Below are positions 1-8,485 of a DNA stretch of 64,000 bases, piece by piece (position 1 is the first letter of the stretch; every line of letters starts with the position of its first letter). Made by a program: the position numbers and the translations under genes. The DNA lies in assembly GCF_032594935.1 (NCBI RefSeq), contig NZ_CP118734.1, positions 276,001 through 340,000 on the forward strand. The letters are read 5' to 3'. Under the pieces are notes generated by a model. It worked only from the letters and a program-made list of their open reading frames with translations. It was not told the DNA's origin and did not search any database. The stretch comes from Streptococcus sp. 29892. GTDB lineage: Bacteria; Bacillota; Bacilli; Lactobacillales; Streptococcaceae.

Positions 1-1203
1 CGAGTCAGGTATCGACACGCCAATCCCTTACGTTCAAAATGGTAACGTTGTGGTGAACTATGTGACTGAAGATGGTACAGTCATTAAGGCACCTGTTCAA
101 GACGAAACAAACGCTCCAGCAGGTAAGTCTTATGACACAACTGACAACAAGCCAGCTGAGATTGTTACAGAAGATGGTTCACGTTATGTCTTGATCCCAT
201 CTAAGACAGTTGGTTCTGAAACAGGTACAGTTGAAGGTGGTAAGACAACTGAGATCACTTATGTGTATAAGAAAGTCGCTAACTGGATCCCACAACTTCC
301 TGTAACTCCAGAGAATCCAACTCCAGTTAACCCAGTAATCCCTTACCCATTCGATCCAACTAACCCAGATAAGCCAATTGATCCAACAACACCTTACCCA
401 GATGGTGAAGTTCCATCAATTCCACATGTTCCAGGCTACACACCAGTAGATCCTAAGACCAACGAACCATTGAAACCAGTTGATCCAACAGATCCAAGCA
501 AGGGTTATGTGCCACCAACTCCAGACGAGTCAGGTATCGACACGCCAATCCCTTACGTTCAAAATGGTAACGTTGTGGTGAACTATGTGACTGAAGATGG
601 TACAGTCATTAAGGCACCTGTTCAAGACGAAACAAACGCTCCAGCAGGTAAGTCTTATGACACAACTGATAACAAGCCAGCTGAGATTGTTACAGAAGAT
701 GGTTCACGTTATGTCTTGATCCCATCTAAGACAGTTGGTTCTGAAACAGGTACAGTTGAAGGTGGTAAGACAACTGAGATCACTTATGTGTATAAGAAAG
801 TCGCTAACTGGATCCCACAACTTCCTGTAACTCCAGAGAATCCAACTCCAGTTAACCCAGTAATCCCTTACCCATTCGATCCAACTAACCCAGATAAGCC
901 AATTGATCCAACAACACCTTACCCAGATGGTGAAGTTCCATCAATTCCACATGTTCCAGGCTACACACCAGTAGATCCTAAGACCAACGAGCCATTGAAA
1001 CCAGTTGATCCAACAGATCCAAGCAAGGGTTATGTGCCACCAACTCCAGACGAGTCAGGTATCGACACACCAATCCCTTACGTTCAAAATGGTAACGTTG
1101 TGGTGAATTATGTGACTGAAGATGGTACAGTCATTAAGGCACCTGTTCAAGACGAAACAAACGCTCCAGCAGGTAAGTCTTATGACACAACTGACAACAA
1201 GCC
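1..1203 (+). repeat. 525-bp tandem coding repeats in the surface protein gene
   Basis: Copies begin at 1, 526 and 1051, exactly 525 bp (175 codons) apart. The first two are complete and differ by only a few mostly silent substitutions (for example near 549, 668 and 991). The third is intact to about 1203 and then diverges into the last MucBP-type module. Such similarity suggests recent amplification or gene conversion, so copy number probably varies between strains. Confidence 0.93.
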
Positions 1204-1837
1204 AAACACTATCACTACAGAAGATGGTACAACTTATGAGCTTGTTCGTGTGGAAGGTTCAGAAACTGGTACTGTTGTAGGTGGTAAGACTACTGAAGTA
1301 ACTTATGTTTACCGTAAAGTAGGAACACCTGCTAAGAAGGTTGTAACAAACCACGTTGACGAAGACGGTAACCCAATTGCACCGCAAGAAGAGGGAACAA
1401 CACCTAACAAGTCAATCCCAGGATACGAGTTCACAGGTAAGACTGTAACAGATCCAGACGGTAACACAACTCACATCTACCGTAAGAAACCAACGACGCC
1501 AGTAACACCAGTTCTACCAGGTGAGCCAGTAACATCACCTGTAGCACCAGTTGTACCAGGTGAGCCAGTAACATCACCTGTAGCACCAGTTGTACCAGGT
1601 GAGCCAGTAACATCACCTGTAGCACCAGTTGTACCAGGTGAGCCAGTAGCGCCTGCAACACCAGTTGCACCTGCAGTATCTGCTAAACCAGCGGCACCAG
1701 CTACATCTGCTAAGTCAGGTGCGGCACAGTTGCCAAATACAGGTGAGTCAAGTACAGTAGCAGCTTCTGCCTTTGGTGTGGGTATGCTGGTTGCAGCACT
1801 TGCTTTGGCAGGTAAACGTCGTCGTAACGAAGACTAA
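2..1837 (+). CDS. LPXTG-anchored surface protein with MucBP-type repeats (5' truncated by window edge)
   Basis: The frame is open from base 2, so the window holds only the C-terminal 611 residues and the true start lies to the left. Each long repeat has a MucBP-like module ([16 protein letters not shown] to [11 protein letters not shown], about 80 residues) and a proline-rich linker. A divergent fourth module ([13 protein letters not shown] to HIYRKK) follows. Then comes a P/V/A-rich wall-spanning stretch built from 13-residue [13 protein letters not shown] units, the sortase motif LPNTGE, a hydrophobic segment and the tail KRRRNED. Known for the family: sortase A links it to peptidoglycan; MucBP modules are often glycan- or mucin-binding. 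The ligand is unknown here. A terminator follows the stop. Confidence 0.9.
   Translation, partial: ESGIDTPIPYVQNGNVVVNYVTEDGTVIKAPVQDETNAPAGKSYDTTDNKPAEIVTEDGSRYVLIPSKTVGSETGTVEGGKTTEITYVYKKVANWIPQLPVTPENPTPVNPVIPYPFDPTNPDKPIDPTTPYPDGEVPSIPHVPGYTPVDPKTNEPLKPVDPTDPSKGYVPPTPDESGIDTPIPYVQNGNVVVNYVTEDGTVIKAPVQDETNAPAGKSYDTTDNKPAEIVTEDGSRYVLIPSKTVGSETGTVEGGKTTEITYVYKKVANWIPQLPVTPENPTPVNPVIPYPFDPTNPDKPIDPTTPYPDGEVPSIPHVPGYTPVDPKTNEPLKPVDPTDPSKGYVPPTPDESGIDTPIPYVQNGNVVVNYVTEDGTVIKAPVQDETNAPAGKSYDTTDNKPNTITTEDGTTYELVRVEGSETGTVVGGKTTEVTYVYRKVGTPAKKVVTNHVDEDGNPIAPQEEGTTPNKSIPGYEFTGKTVTDPDGNTTHIYRKKPTTPVTPVLPGEPVTSPVAPVVPGEPVTSPVAPVVPGEPVTSPVAPVVPGEPVAPATPVAPAVSAKPAAPATSAKSGAAQLPNTGESSTVAASAFGVGMLVAALALAGKRRRNED
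1521..1649 (+). repeat. 39-bp tandem repeats encoding the wall-spanning [13 protein letters not shown] units
   Basis: A 39-bp unit starting GTGAGCCAGTAACATCACC begins at 1521, 1560 and 1599, with a partial copy at 1638. Each encodes 13 residues. This is typical of the extended Pro/Val/Ala region that carries a sortase substrate through the wall. Confidence 0.9.
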
Positions 1838-1890
1838 TTCAGATTTTTTCAAGAGGAATCTTTCTTGATAAAAAGAATATGAATGAAATA

Positions 1891-1917
1891 AGCAAGGGTT
1901 TAGGCCCTTGCTTTTTT
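1891..1917 (+). terminator. Rho-independent terminator of the surface protein gene
   Basis: Stem AGCAAGGG / CCCTTGCT with a 6-nt loop, running into TTTTTT, 54 bases after the stop codon. The IS end abuts the T-run. Confidence 0.85.
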
Positions 1918-2442
1918 GGCTCTTTGTCAACTGTAGTGGGAAGATGTCAGCTAACATTAAGAGAGAACGAAGTCCGTTTTCTCATTTTTGATGTTTAAGG
2001 CAATCAAAATCAGTTTTTTAAAGTTTTCATCTTCCTAAAACAAAGGCATTTCGTTTAATGACTTTGATGAGATTATTAGTAGATTCCAATTTTGCGTTGG
2101 AATAAGGCAATTCCAATGCGTTTAAACCTTGTCCTTATCTTTTAGAAACGTCTTGAATACCGTCTGGAAAATAGGGTTAATTGAGGAATTTTCCTGTTTG
2201 ATGAGGTTAAAGAAATAGTCTAAGTTTTTTTCTTGGAAATGGGAAAGAAGGATTTGGTAGACTTGATGCTAGAATTTCAGTTCTTCTGAGAAATTCAGTG
2301 TCTTCTGAACCACCTCATTCTGTGCAAGGTTTGCCCAAAGGTACGGGAATGAAAGTGATTCTGGGACAGTTTACAGCTGTCTTTTAGGAGAGTGCGCCAG
2401 TGCTTTTTCATGGATCGATAAGGTATAGACCGCGTATCAAAA
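1918..2442 (-). mobile_element. Decayed ISL3-family insertion sequence remnant (right end plus transposase 3' part)
   Basis: The edge GGCTCTTTGTCAACTG at 1918 resembles the terminal inverted repeats I associate with streptococcal ISL3 elements (IS1167 type; from memory). It is followed inward, on the minus strand, by the C-terminal half of an ISL3 transposase. No left inverted repeat or N-terminal transposase part is recognisable before the next gene at 2698, so the element is truncated. The 255 bases from 2443 to 2697 hold nothing I can assign beyond a promoter. Confidence 0.75.
1957..2442 (-). pseudogene. ISL3-family transposase, C-terminal fragment with stops and frameshifts
   Basis: On the minus strand, from 2442 down, one reads FDTRSIPYRSMKKHWR, a frame change, LNFSEELKF and an in-frame stop. 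Then come YQILLSHFQEKNLDYFFNL and NPIFQTVFKTFLKDKDKV, a further stop, LPYSNAKLESTNNLIKVIKR, another frame change, NFKKLILIALNIKNE and a stop at 1957-1959. These are the conserved C-terminal blocks of ISL3 (IS1167-like) transposases. At least two stops and two frameshifts make it inactive. The N-terminal zinc-binding region is absent. Confidence 0.85.
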
Positions 2443-2638
2443 GTTTCACTTTACTATTTCTAGGCTCAGGAGTCTTAGTTACCTCCCTTACTCTTGCTTT
2501 ATCCGATATAAACTCTTTTTGTGTGAGTTCGGTTGCTTTTCATTATTGGTCATATGGACTTTTTCTACATTCAAAAAGGCTCTTATAATCTTCTTTGTGT
2601 ATTTTACTCACAGCAGTTTTATTGATCCGTATTTTTTC

Positions 2639-2667
2639 TTAACTTTCTTGTTAGAATTTGCTATAAT
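2639..2667 (+). promoter_or_regulatory. Putative promoter of the PPOX-family gene
   Basis: TATAAT at 2662-2667, preceded by GC; only a weak -35 (TTAACT at 2639). The start codon at 2698 has a good AGGAGGTG ribosome site. Confidence 0.45.
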
Positions 2668-2697
2668 CAAGGTAGAAAGAAGTCTAGGAGGTGTGCT

Positions 2698-3150
2698 ATG
2701 GAATTGAAAGATATCATGGACATTTTGGAAGGAATGAAGGTAGGGATTTTTGCGACGGTTGATGAGGCGGGTAATCCTCATTCCAGACCGATTCATATCA
2801 CAGCAGCGACGGAGGATGGCGTGTTCTTTATGACAGGTTCGGAAACTCATTTTTACCATCAATTGATGGGGGATGAGCGCCTAGCTATCACGGCCTTGTC
2901 TGAGGAAGATTATCTTATTCAAGTCATCCGAATTGAAGGAAAGGCTAGACCAGCAAGTCAAGATCTCTTGGAAAAGGTCTTTGCGGACAATCCTTATGTT
3001 CAACATGTTTACAAGGACGAGGAAAGTCGCAAGATCATGCAGATTTTCCAAGTTTATGAAGGAGAGGGATTCTATCATAGTCTGACACAAGGGCATAAGT
3101 ATGTGTTCCAGATTGGAGAAGGTCAGTCGAAGGAGATGAGAGTGATCTAA
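2698..3150 (+). CDS. Pyridoxamine 5'-phosphate oxidase-like (PPOX split-barrel) protein
   Basis: 150 residues, start supported by AGGAGGTG a few bases upstream. The N-terminus MELKDIMDILEGMKVGIFATVD followed by GNPHSRPIHI and GVFFMTGSETHFYHQL is the pattern of the PPOX/FMN-binding split-barrel family, whose members bind flavin or related cofactors. The substrate cannot be read from the sequence. It stands alone, with its own promoter and a terminator after the stop. It is not a full PdxH, which is longer and has additional substrate-binding segments. Confidence 0.75.
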   Translation: MELKDIMDILEGMKVGIFATVDEAGNPHSRPIHITAATEDGVFFMTGSETHFYHQLMGDERLAITALSEEDYLIQVIRIEGKARPASQDLLEKVFADNPYVQHVYKDEESRKIMQIFQVYEGEGFYHSLTQGHKYVFQIGEGQSKEMRVI

Positions 3151-3171
3151 TTCTCTAGACAGAAAACTTCA

Positions 3172-3196
3172 AGAAGCTCTTTGGAGCTTCTTTTTG
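3172..3196 (+). terminator. Terminator after the PPOX-family gene
   Basis: Stem AGAAGCTC / GAGCTTCT with loop TTTG and a T-run, 21 bases after the stop. Confidence 0.85.
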
Positions 3197-3281
3197 AATA
3201 TTCAGACAATTAAGCTACATTTTCTTGAAAAATTATGAAAAATATGAGAAAATGATAAAAACAAGAAAGTTGAGAATTCCA

Positions 3282-3623
3282 ATGAGAGATGATATAAAAA
3301 TCAATGATCGAGCAGCTGCACTTTCAAGTCAATTGATCGAAGTCCTGGAGAATATTTATGATCCGGAAATTGAATTGGATATCTATAATTTAGGCTTGGT
3401 CTATGAAATTGATTTGGATGAGAATGGATTTTGTAAGGTCATTATGACCTTTACCGATGCTGGTTGTTCTTGTGCGGATACCATGCCAGGAGAATTGGTA
3501 GCAGCCTTGAAAACCATTGAGGGAATTGAGGATGCCCAGGTCGAAATCGTCTGGTCACCAGCTTGGAAAATGACCCGTATCAGCCGACTTGGACGGATTA
3601 CGCTAGGTATCAGTCCAAAATAA
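3282..3623 (+). CDS. MIP18 (DUF59) family Fe-S assembly factor, SufT/PaaD-like
   Basis: 113 residues from ATG 3282. An upstream in-frame ATG at 3225 would give 132 residues, but the bases around it (TTGAAA and GATAAAA) look like a promoter, so I prefer the internal start; neither has a strong ribosome site. The motif YDPEIELDIYNLGLVYEI and the cysteine pair in DAGCSCADTMPGEL are the hallmarks of MIP18/PaaD/SufT proteins, which take part in Fe-S cluster assembly or delivery. It is separated from the suf operon at 20.4 kb but probably serves the same pathway (inference). Confidence 0.8.
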   Translation: MRDDIKINDRAAALSSQLIEVLENIYDPEIELDIYNLGLVYEIDLDENGFCKVIMTFTDAGCSCADTMPGELVAALKTIEGIEDAQVEIVWSPAWKMTRISRLGRITLGISPK

Positions 3624-3626
3624 AAA

Positions 3627-3657
3627 GAAAATGAGTTGCATAGAGCAGCTCATTTTT
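3627..3657. terminator. Bidirectional terminator between convergent genes
   Basis: A 10-bp stem (AATGAGTTGC / GCAGCTCATT, one G-U pair) with A-rich left and T-rich right flanks. It serves the MIP18 gene on plus and the gene ending at 3650 on minus, whose stop lies inside it. Confidence 0.8.
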
Positions 3658-4036
3658 TAAATGTTTCATCGTATTGTTTATTTAGTTCTTCCATGGTTTC
3701 ATAAATCGGCTTGGGAATCATGACAACCTGAGGTTCAAGATCCACCATATCGTAGCTGGAATCAATGCATTCATTCCAGTATTCTAGGTGTTTTTTGTCA
3801 ATATAGGATTGGGAATGTTCTACCTCAATCCCGCCTTCTGCTTGGACGGAGTACCAGTAGAGGTATTCACGACCGTCCAGCACTTCACGGAAGATGGTTT
3901 CGACATACATTTTCTCTCCTTCAAGAGTGAGAAGGGTGTCTTCCATGCGGTCATTGAGAAAGGTCATCCACTGGTCAACGACAGCTGACTTCCCTTCTTT
4001 GACACGGAAACGGGATAGTTCGACGTTTAGTTTCAT
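3650..4036 (-). CDS. DUF6176-like conserved hypothetical protein
   Basis: 128 residues beginning MKLNVELSRFRVKEGKSAVV, then a WMTFLNDR segment, a YVETIFREVLDGREYLYWYS segment and a PKPIYETM tail. I associate this layout with the uncharacterised DUF6176 family, a small alpha/beta protein without known catalytic residues. It lies downstream of ilvD on the same strand, separated by a strong hairpin, and has its own TCTCCTT (minus-strand AAGGAGA) ribosome site. No signal peptide or membrane segment is visible. Function unknown. Confidence 0.65.
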   Translation of the reverse strand: MKLNVELSRFRVKEGKSAVVDQWMTFLNDRMEDTLLTLEGEKMYVETIFREVLDGREYLYWYSVQAEGGIEVEHSQSYIDKKHLEYWNECIDSSYDMVDLEPQVVMIPKPIYETMEELNKQYDETFKK

Positions 4037-4050
4037 TTTTTCTCCTTGTG

Positions 4051-4076
4051 AAAACCCTGTCGCAGTGCCAGGGTTT
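4051..4076 (-). terminator. Hairpin terminator after ilvD
   Basis: Stem AAAACCCTG / CAGGGTTTT with a 9-nt loop, just downstream of the ilvD stop on the minus strand. The U-run is short, so some readthrough into the gene at 4036 is possible. Confidence 0.65.
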
Positions 4077-4083
4077 TGTAATG

Positions 4084-5802
4084 TTATGATTGTTTCCCAC
4101 TGCGTTCTGGTCTCCAGAAGTCGGTAACAGCTCCTTTAGAGGCAGAAGATACAGTGTGGGCATATTTGCCGAGAACGCCACGAGAGTAAAGCGGTGGAAT
4201 GACCGTCGTTTTCTTGCGTTCTTCAATTTCTTGGTCAGAAACGTGCATGGTGATTTCTTTGGTATCCTGGTCAACCGTCACCAAATCTCCTGTGCGGAGG
4301 TAGGCGATTGGACCGCCGTCCTGGGCTTCAGGAGCGATGTGACCAACAACCAGACCATAAGTACCACCAGAGAATCGACCGTCTGTCAGAAGGGCTACCT
4401 TGTCGCCTTGGCCTTTGCCGACAATCATAGAAGAAAGGGACAGCATTTCAGGCATACCTGGACCACCTTTTGGTCCAACATAGCGGACAACAACCACATC
4501 GCCATCGACGATATTGTCAGAAAGAACAGCCTCGATAGCCTCTTCTTCAGAATCAAAGACTTTGGCTGGACCAGTATGGTTACGGACTTTCACACCGGAA
4601 ACCTTGGCAACGGCACCTTCAGGAGCAAGGTTACCTTTGAGGATGATGAGTGGGCCATCTGCACGTTTTGGATTTTCAAGTGGCATGATGACATCTTGAC
4701 CTGGTGTTAAATCTGCAAAGTTTTCCAAGTTTTCAGCAACGGTTTTACCTGTACAGGTGATGCGGTCACCATGGAGGAAGCCGTTTTTGAGCAAGTATTT
4801 CATAACCGCAGGGACACCGCCGACATTGTAGAGATCTTGGAAAACATATTTTCCAGATGGTTTTAAGTCTGCCAAGTGGGGCACGCGTTCTTGGAAATCA
4901 TTGAAATCTTCCAAGGTCAAGTCAACGTTGGCAGCATGGGCAATGGCTAGTAAGTGCAGAGTAGCGTTGGTTGAGCCACCGAGTGCCATGGTAACAGTGA
5001 TAGCATCTTCAAAGGCTTCGCGAGTCATAATGTCAGACGGCTTGATGCCCAGTTCTAACATGCGGACAACGGCACGACCAGCTTCTTCAATGTCCGCTTT
5101 TTTCTCGGGAGATTCAGCAGGGTGAGAGGAAGAGCCAGGAATAGACATACCCATTACCTCAATGGCAGTAGCCATGGTATTGGCAGTGTACATACCGCCG
5201 CAGCCACCAGGTCCAGGGCAAGCGTTACACTCGATTTGACGGACTTCTTCGGCCGTCAAGTCGCCATTGTTCCATTTTCCGATTCCCTCAAAGACTGAAA
5301 CAAGGTCGATATCTTTACCGTTGAGATTTCCTGGTGCAATGGTTCCGCCATAGGCAAATACAGCAGGGATGTCCATGTTGGCGATGGCAATCATGGAACC
5401 AGGCATGTTCTTATCACAGCCTCCGATAGCAACAAAGGCATCGACGTTATGACCGCCCATAGCCGCTTCAATAGAGTCAGCGATAATATCACGGGAAGTC
5501 AAGGAGAAACGCATACCAGGAGTTCCCATGGCAATCCCGTCTGCAACGGTGATGGTGCCGTATTGAACAGGCCAGCCCCCTGCCTCTTTGACGCCTTCTT
5601 TGGCTAGTTTTCCAAAGTCATGCAGGTGGATGTTACAGGGTGTATTTTCTGCCCAGGTCGAAATAACCCCGACAATCGGTTTTTCAAAACTGTCGTCGGT
5701 CATGCCTGTGGCACGCAACATAGCACGGTTGGGTGATTTGACCATCGAATCGTAAACAGAGCTACGGTGACGGAGGTTTTTGAGTGTATCTTTATCTGTC
5801 AT
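4084..5802 (-). CDS. ilvD: Dihydroxy-acid dehydratase
   Basis: 572 residues, the normal family length. It dehydrates 2,3-dihydroxy-isovalerate and 2,3-dihydroxy-3-methylvalerate to the 2-keto acid precursors of valine and isoleucine. Cluster-ligand motifs are visible: [18 protein letters not shown] and [16 protein letters not shown], with the C-terminal GRFSGGTYG segment. It needs an Fe-S cluster, which links it to the suf operon in this window. It is detached from the ilvBNCA genes at 8.5-13.7 kb and transcribed in the opposite direction. A TGGTATAAT promoter (5840-5845) and an upstream CodY-like box suggest co-regulation. Confidence 0.97.
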   Translation of the reverse strand: MTDKDTLKNLRHRSSVYDSMVKSPNRAMLRATGMTDDSFEKPIVGVISTWAENTPCNIHLHDFGKLAKEGVKEAGGWPVQYGTITVADGIAMGTPGMRFSLTSRDIIADSIEAAMGGHNVDAFVAIGGCDKNMPGSMIAIANMDIPAVFAYGGTIAPGNLNGKDIDLVSVFEGIGKWNNGDLTAEEVRQIECNACPGPGGCGGMYTANTMATAIEVMGMSIPGSSSHPAESPEKKADIEEAGRAVVRMLELGIKPSDIMTREAFEDAITVTMALGGSTNATLHLLAIAHAANVDLTLEDFNDFQERVPHLADLKPSGKYVFQDLYNVGGVPAVMKYLLKNGFLHGDRITCTGKTVAENLENFADLTPGQDVIMPLENPKRADGPLIILKGNLAPEGAVAKVSGVKVRNHTGPAKVFDSEEEAIEAVLSDNIVDGDVVVVRYVGPKGGPGMPEMLSLSSMIVGKGQGDKVALLTDGRFSGGTYGLVVGHIAPEAQDGGPIAYLRTGDLVTVDQDTKEITMHVSDQEIEERKKTTVIPPLYSRGVLGKYAHTVSSASKGAVTDFWRPERSGKQS

Positions 5803-5839
5803 TTCTCTTCTCCCTATCTTTCTGGTGATTAGTTTCCTT

Positions 5840-5845
5840 ATTATA
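5840..5845 (-). promoter_or_regulatory. Extended -10 of ilvD
   Basis: On the minus strand the sequence reads TATGGTATAATAAGG, an extended -10 (TGG-TATAAT) 38 bases before the ilvD ATG. No good -35 is present, as is common for extended -10 promoters. Confidence 0.7.
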
Positions 5846-5889
5846 CCATAGTTATGAGGGATATGAAAAAGGATTTGTTAAATGATGTG

Positions 5890-5904
5890 AAATTTCTGAA
5901 TTTT
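5890..5904. promoter_or_regulatory. CodY-like box upstream of ilvD
   Basis: AAATTTCTGAATTTT matches the CodY consensus AATTTTCWGAAAATT at 12 of 15 positions and sits about 45 bases upstream of the ilvD -10. CodY represses BCAA synthesis genes in Firmicutes; the site itself is an inference. Confidence 0.5.
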
Positions 5905-5909
5905 ACAAA

Positions 5910-5950
5910 AAATAAAACAAAACAGCCTTGGATGTTTTAAAGGCTGTTCT
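5910..5950 (-). terminator. Terminator of the GT2/phosphodiester glycosidase operon
   Basis: On the minus strand AACAGCC / GGCTGTT enclose a 14-nt loop and are followed by TTTTGTTTTATTTTTT. It lies just past the stop of the 140-residue membrane protein and also close to the ilvD promoter region. Confidence 0.75.
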
Positions 5951-5962
5951 AGTTTGTTCTTG

Positions 5963-6385
5963 TTACTGAGTAGTTGCTCGGAGCTGTGCTTTCTTATTTC
6001 CGGTAAAGAAGAGGCTAACCAAGGCAAGAACTAAGAATCCTGCACCGATAAACCAATAGGGTTGGTCCAAGGTGGTTGAACGACCAGACAGGTTGATGAT
6101 ACCACGGAGCAGGAAGCCTGCTGTAATGGTGGCAACACCTGAATTCCAGAGATTAAAAGTCAGTCGTGATAAGTTTGGCTTTAGAGTGAGCATACCAAGT
6201 AGCAAGGCTCCGCCAATCAGGGTCACACAGAACATATAATGCATGAAGAATGAAACCTCGCCATAACTAAGGCTTTCGTAGATACGGCTGAAGATAAAGA
6301 GGAAGGCTGTTGTAGCCAAGTAGGTAATGAAGGTGCGTGCAGTACGCGTAGATGTTTGATTAGTAACCGATGTAGACAATGTCAC
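5963..6385 (-). CDS. Small four-TM membrane protein of unknown function
   Basis: 140 residues starting at a GTG with AAAGGGCGG upstream. It overlaps the preceding glycosidase gene by 26 bases, which implies translational coupling. After a polar N-terminus come four hydrophobic segments: about 20-40 (FITYLATTAFLFIFSRIY), 48-66, 78-97 (GVATITAGFLLRGIINL) and 110-127 (WFIGAGFLVLALVSLFF), and a basic tail. I do not recognise the family. Its position as last gene of the GT2-GtrA / phosphodiester glycosidase operon suggests an envelope role, possibly as a membrane partner of one of those proteins. Confidence 0.75.
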   Translation of the reverse strand: MTLSTSVTNQTSTRTARTFITYLATTAFLFIFSRIYESLSYGEVSFFMHYMFCVTLIGGALLLGMLTLKPNLSRLTFNLWNSGVATITAGFLLRGIINLSGRSTTLDQPYWFIGAGFLVLALVSLFFTGNKKAQLRATTQ

Positions 6386-7301
6386 TTACCGCCCTTTCTG
6401 AGATAGTATTTCCGTTTGTTGTTGGATTGTTGATGACTTGGCCGTTGAAGTAGAGGGTTGATGAACCGCCACCGTCAAGGTTATAGGCTGTTTTGGCACC
6501 ATACTGCTTCATAACCTCGGCCATTTGATAGAGAGAAAGTCCTTGACTTTCAGAGGTACGTCCGTCTGCGACTACGATGATGTAGTGGTTTTCATCAATA
6601 ATTCCGATAGCAGAACGAGGATTGGATGACTTGGCACGACCAACTTCTGTTGATGTATCAACGACAATTTCACCATTCTCTACCAATGATGGACCGAATG
6701 CTAAGAGGTTGACGACACCCTTGTCAATCAATTCTTGAGCAGTAATTTCATTTTCATAGATGATTTCAAATGAGCCGTCGGCGTAGATAGCCAAGTCGCC
6801 GTAAGCTGCATTGTCACGAACAGTGTCACGGTAGAGGACTCCGTTTTTAATGACATAACCAGTTGAGTTGGCGCCGTAATAGTCACCGTTGACTGCTAGG
6901 ATAGCATTGTTTGCAGCGGCGGTTTCAGAAGTTTTGGCCGTTACGTTGGTACCGTAGGTATTTTGAGCTAGAGCTGTCTTTAGATACTCTGGAGAGTTGA
7001 CCTGGATATCAGCCACATAGACAGTTGTGTTGTTGGTAGTGATAGTTTCTAAGTTAACTTGGATATTATCATCAGAGTAAGATGTATCTGTTGTCGTCAC
7101 GTTGGTAGCTGTTGAGGCAGTGGTGGCTGATGAAGTGGTCGTTTCTGCTGTCGGTTGACTACTTGTAGTAGTGCTGTTTGCCGCGACGGTGGAAATAGCT
7201 TCAGACAGGACAAAGGTTTTCAACATAGAGTAGGAAAATCCACTCGTTAGCAGCATTCCAAAGATGGTGGCGTAGGCAAAGGGTTTTTTAAGCAATTTCA
7301 T
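6360..7301 (-). CDS. Phosphodiester glycosidase (NAGPA/YceG-like domain) exported protein
   Basis: 313 residues. An N-terminal signal-anchor (KPFAYATIFGMLLTSGFSYSM) precedes a Thr/Ser-rich linker to about residue 75. The catalytic domain shows the family's signature blocks: AVNGDYYG, AFGPSLVENGEI, NPRSAIGI, YIIVVADGR, YNLDGGGSSTLYFNG and a terminal VSDIVYIGY. Family members (related to human NAGPA, the 'uncovering enzyme') cleave sugar-1-phosphate diesters. In bacteria they are linked to exopolysaccharide or teichoic-type polymers. It overlaps both neighbours, so it is co-expressed with the GT2-GtrA protein. The actual substrate is unknown. Confidence 0.85.
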   Translation of the reverse strand: MKLLKKPFAYATIFGMLLTSGFSYSMLKTFVLSEAISTVAANSTTTSSQPTAETTTSSATTASTATNVTTTDTSYSDDNIQVNLETITTNNTTVYVADIQVNSPEYLKTALAQNTYGTNVTAKTSETAAANNAILAVNGDYYGANSTGYVIKNGVLYRDTVRDNAAYGDLAIYADGSFEIIYENEITAQELIDKGVVNLLAFGPSLVENGEIVVDTSTEVGRAKSSNPRSAIGIIDENHYIIVVADGRTSESQGLSLYQMAEVMKQYGAKTAYNLDGGGSSTLYFNGQVINNPTTNGNTISERAVSDIVYIGY

Positions 7302-8340
7302 GGGAAAATGATTTCCTTTCTTTAAAGATGATATTTTTTTGAATGAGCCAAGAGGCTAGGAAGAGGAAGACTCCGACCACAAGTTTGACAAGGTAGAGGT
7401 TAAGTCCAAGAATTTGATGGAAAAGATAAAGAAGAGCTGTATCAGCTAGGAAGAGAATGAGAGCTAGAGTAAAGTAGCCAGCACCTGTTCGTGCGACGCT
7501 TTCTTTGTTTTTAAAGACTAATTTCTTATTGAGGACAAAATTACAGCTAGCACTGCAGATGCGAGCAATGGTGTTAGCAGCTAACAAGCGTGCAGCAGTT
7601 GGTAGTCCGGTCAGCACTAACAATACTAAGGCGTAGATACCATAGTCGACTAGGAAACCACCGAAGGAAGCCAAGGCAAATTTGAAGAGATTTTTGTAAA
7701 TGAGTAGTCCATCTTTTATGGGACGAAAGTGCGAACTGGCATTATCATCGATATAAATAGTTTGAATGGGAACTTCCGTGATTTTATAGCGTTGACATGC
7801 CTGAGTTAACATGTTCATCTCGTACTCATAGCGGTCGCCGTCAATTTCTAACATGAATGGAATTAAGTCGGTATGAAAACCACGCAAGCCTGTTTGTGTA
7901 TCGGATACATTGACACCGGTTTGTAGTCGGAACAAGACTCTGGTTAGTTTGTTTCCGAAACGGCTACGGAGCGGAATATCTTTGGTAAATTGACGAACAC
8001 CAAGGATGAGGCGACTGGGTAGGTTCATGGCTGCGCGTGCGACACGGTCTATATCATTCACAGCATGTTGACCATCTGCATCAGCGGTAACAACGACACC
8101 AGGCTTTCTCAAATCTTGGATAAAGCTAAAGGCTGTCCGCAAGGCTTGTCCTTTTCCTTTGTTGATATCATGGTGGAGAACAATGGCATAGGTTTTGGCG
8201 ATTTCAAGAATATTTCTTGCTTGGTCTGTACTACCATCATCTACAACAATGACCTGGCAGTTTAGTCTATTTTTCATAACTTCTAAGAGTTGAATCAATT
8301 TTTCATCTGGCTGATAAGCCGGTATCACTACATAATACAT
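7288..8340 (-). CDS. GT2 glycosyltransferase fused to a GtrA-type membrane domain
   Basis: 350 residues from ATG 8340, preceded by GAGG at good spacing; an upstream in-frame ATG at 8400 has none and overlaps the promoter. Residues 1-225 are a family-2 glycosyltransferase: VVIPAYQP, VIVVDDGSTD, NKGKGQALR, TADADGQH and a QTGLRGF segment, as in polyprenyl-phosphate sugar synthases. Residues 230-350 have four membrane segments of the GtrA family (FGGFLVDYGIYALVLLVL onward). Known: GtrB-type enzymes charge undecaprenyl phosphate with a sugar and GtrA proteins are proposed flippases; here both are in one chain. With the downstream phosphodiester glycosidase it probably decorates or trims a wall polymer (inference). 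Confidence 0.88.
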   Translation of the reverse strand: MYYVVIPAYQPDEKLIQLLEVMKNRLNCQVIVVDDGSTDQARNILEIAKTYAIVLHHDINKGKGQALRTAFSFIQDLRKPGVVVTADADGQHAVNDIDRVARAAMNLPSRLILGVRQFTKDIPLRSRFGNKLTRVLFRLQTGVNVSDTQTGLRGFHTDLIPFMLEIDGDRYEYEMNMLTQACQRYKITEVPIQTIYIDDNASSHFRPIKDGLLIYKNLFKFALASFGGFLVDYGIYALVLLVLTGLPTAARLLAANTIARICSASCNFVLNKKLVFKNKESVARTGAGYFTLALILFLADTALLYLFHQILGLNLYLVKLVVGVFLFLASWLIQKNIIFKERKSFSHEIA

Positions 8341-8374
8341 ATCATAAACCTCGTCTGTTTTTCTTGATGAGTCT

Positions 8375-8402
8375 ACTATACGGGACTTTCCTAAAAGCAA
8401 GC
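8375..8402 (-). promoter_or_regulatory. Putative promoter of the GT2-GtrA operon
   Basis: Minus-strand TATAGT (plus 8375-8380) with a weak GCTTGC 16 bases upstream. It diverges from the ilvB promoter. Confidence 0.4.
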
Positions 8403-8485
8403 TAAAACCAGAGGGGGCTTGCGATTAGCTTAAGTTTGCTTTAAGAATTTTTTTGGGAATTTTTAAGAATCCGAACAAATGTAGG

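Noticed and set aside
1521..1649. Short regular repeats that could suggest a CRISPR array
   Set aside because: They are contiguous 39-bp coding repeats in frame with an LPXTG protein, with no spacers; no cas genes in the window.
1431..1670. 79-residue minus-strand ORF with leucine-rich repeats
   Set aside because: It is the antisense shadow of the 39-bp wall-region repeats; no ribosome site.
2400..2707. Short plus-strand ORFs in the IS remnant
   Set aside because: They overlap the decayed transposase and the promoter of the next gene, with no SD.
4090..4710. 206-residue plus-strand ORF opposite ilvD
   Set aside because: Shadow of a well-recognised dihydroxy-acid dehydratase; no SD and no recognisable domain.
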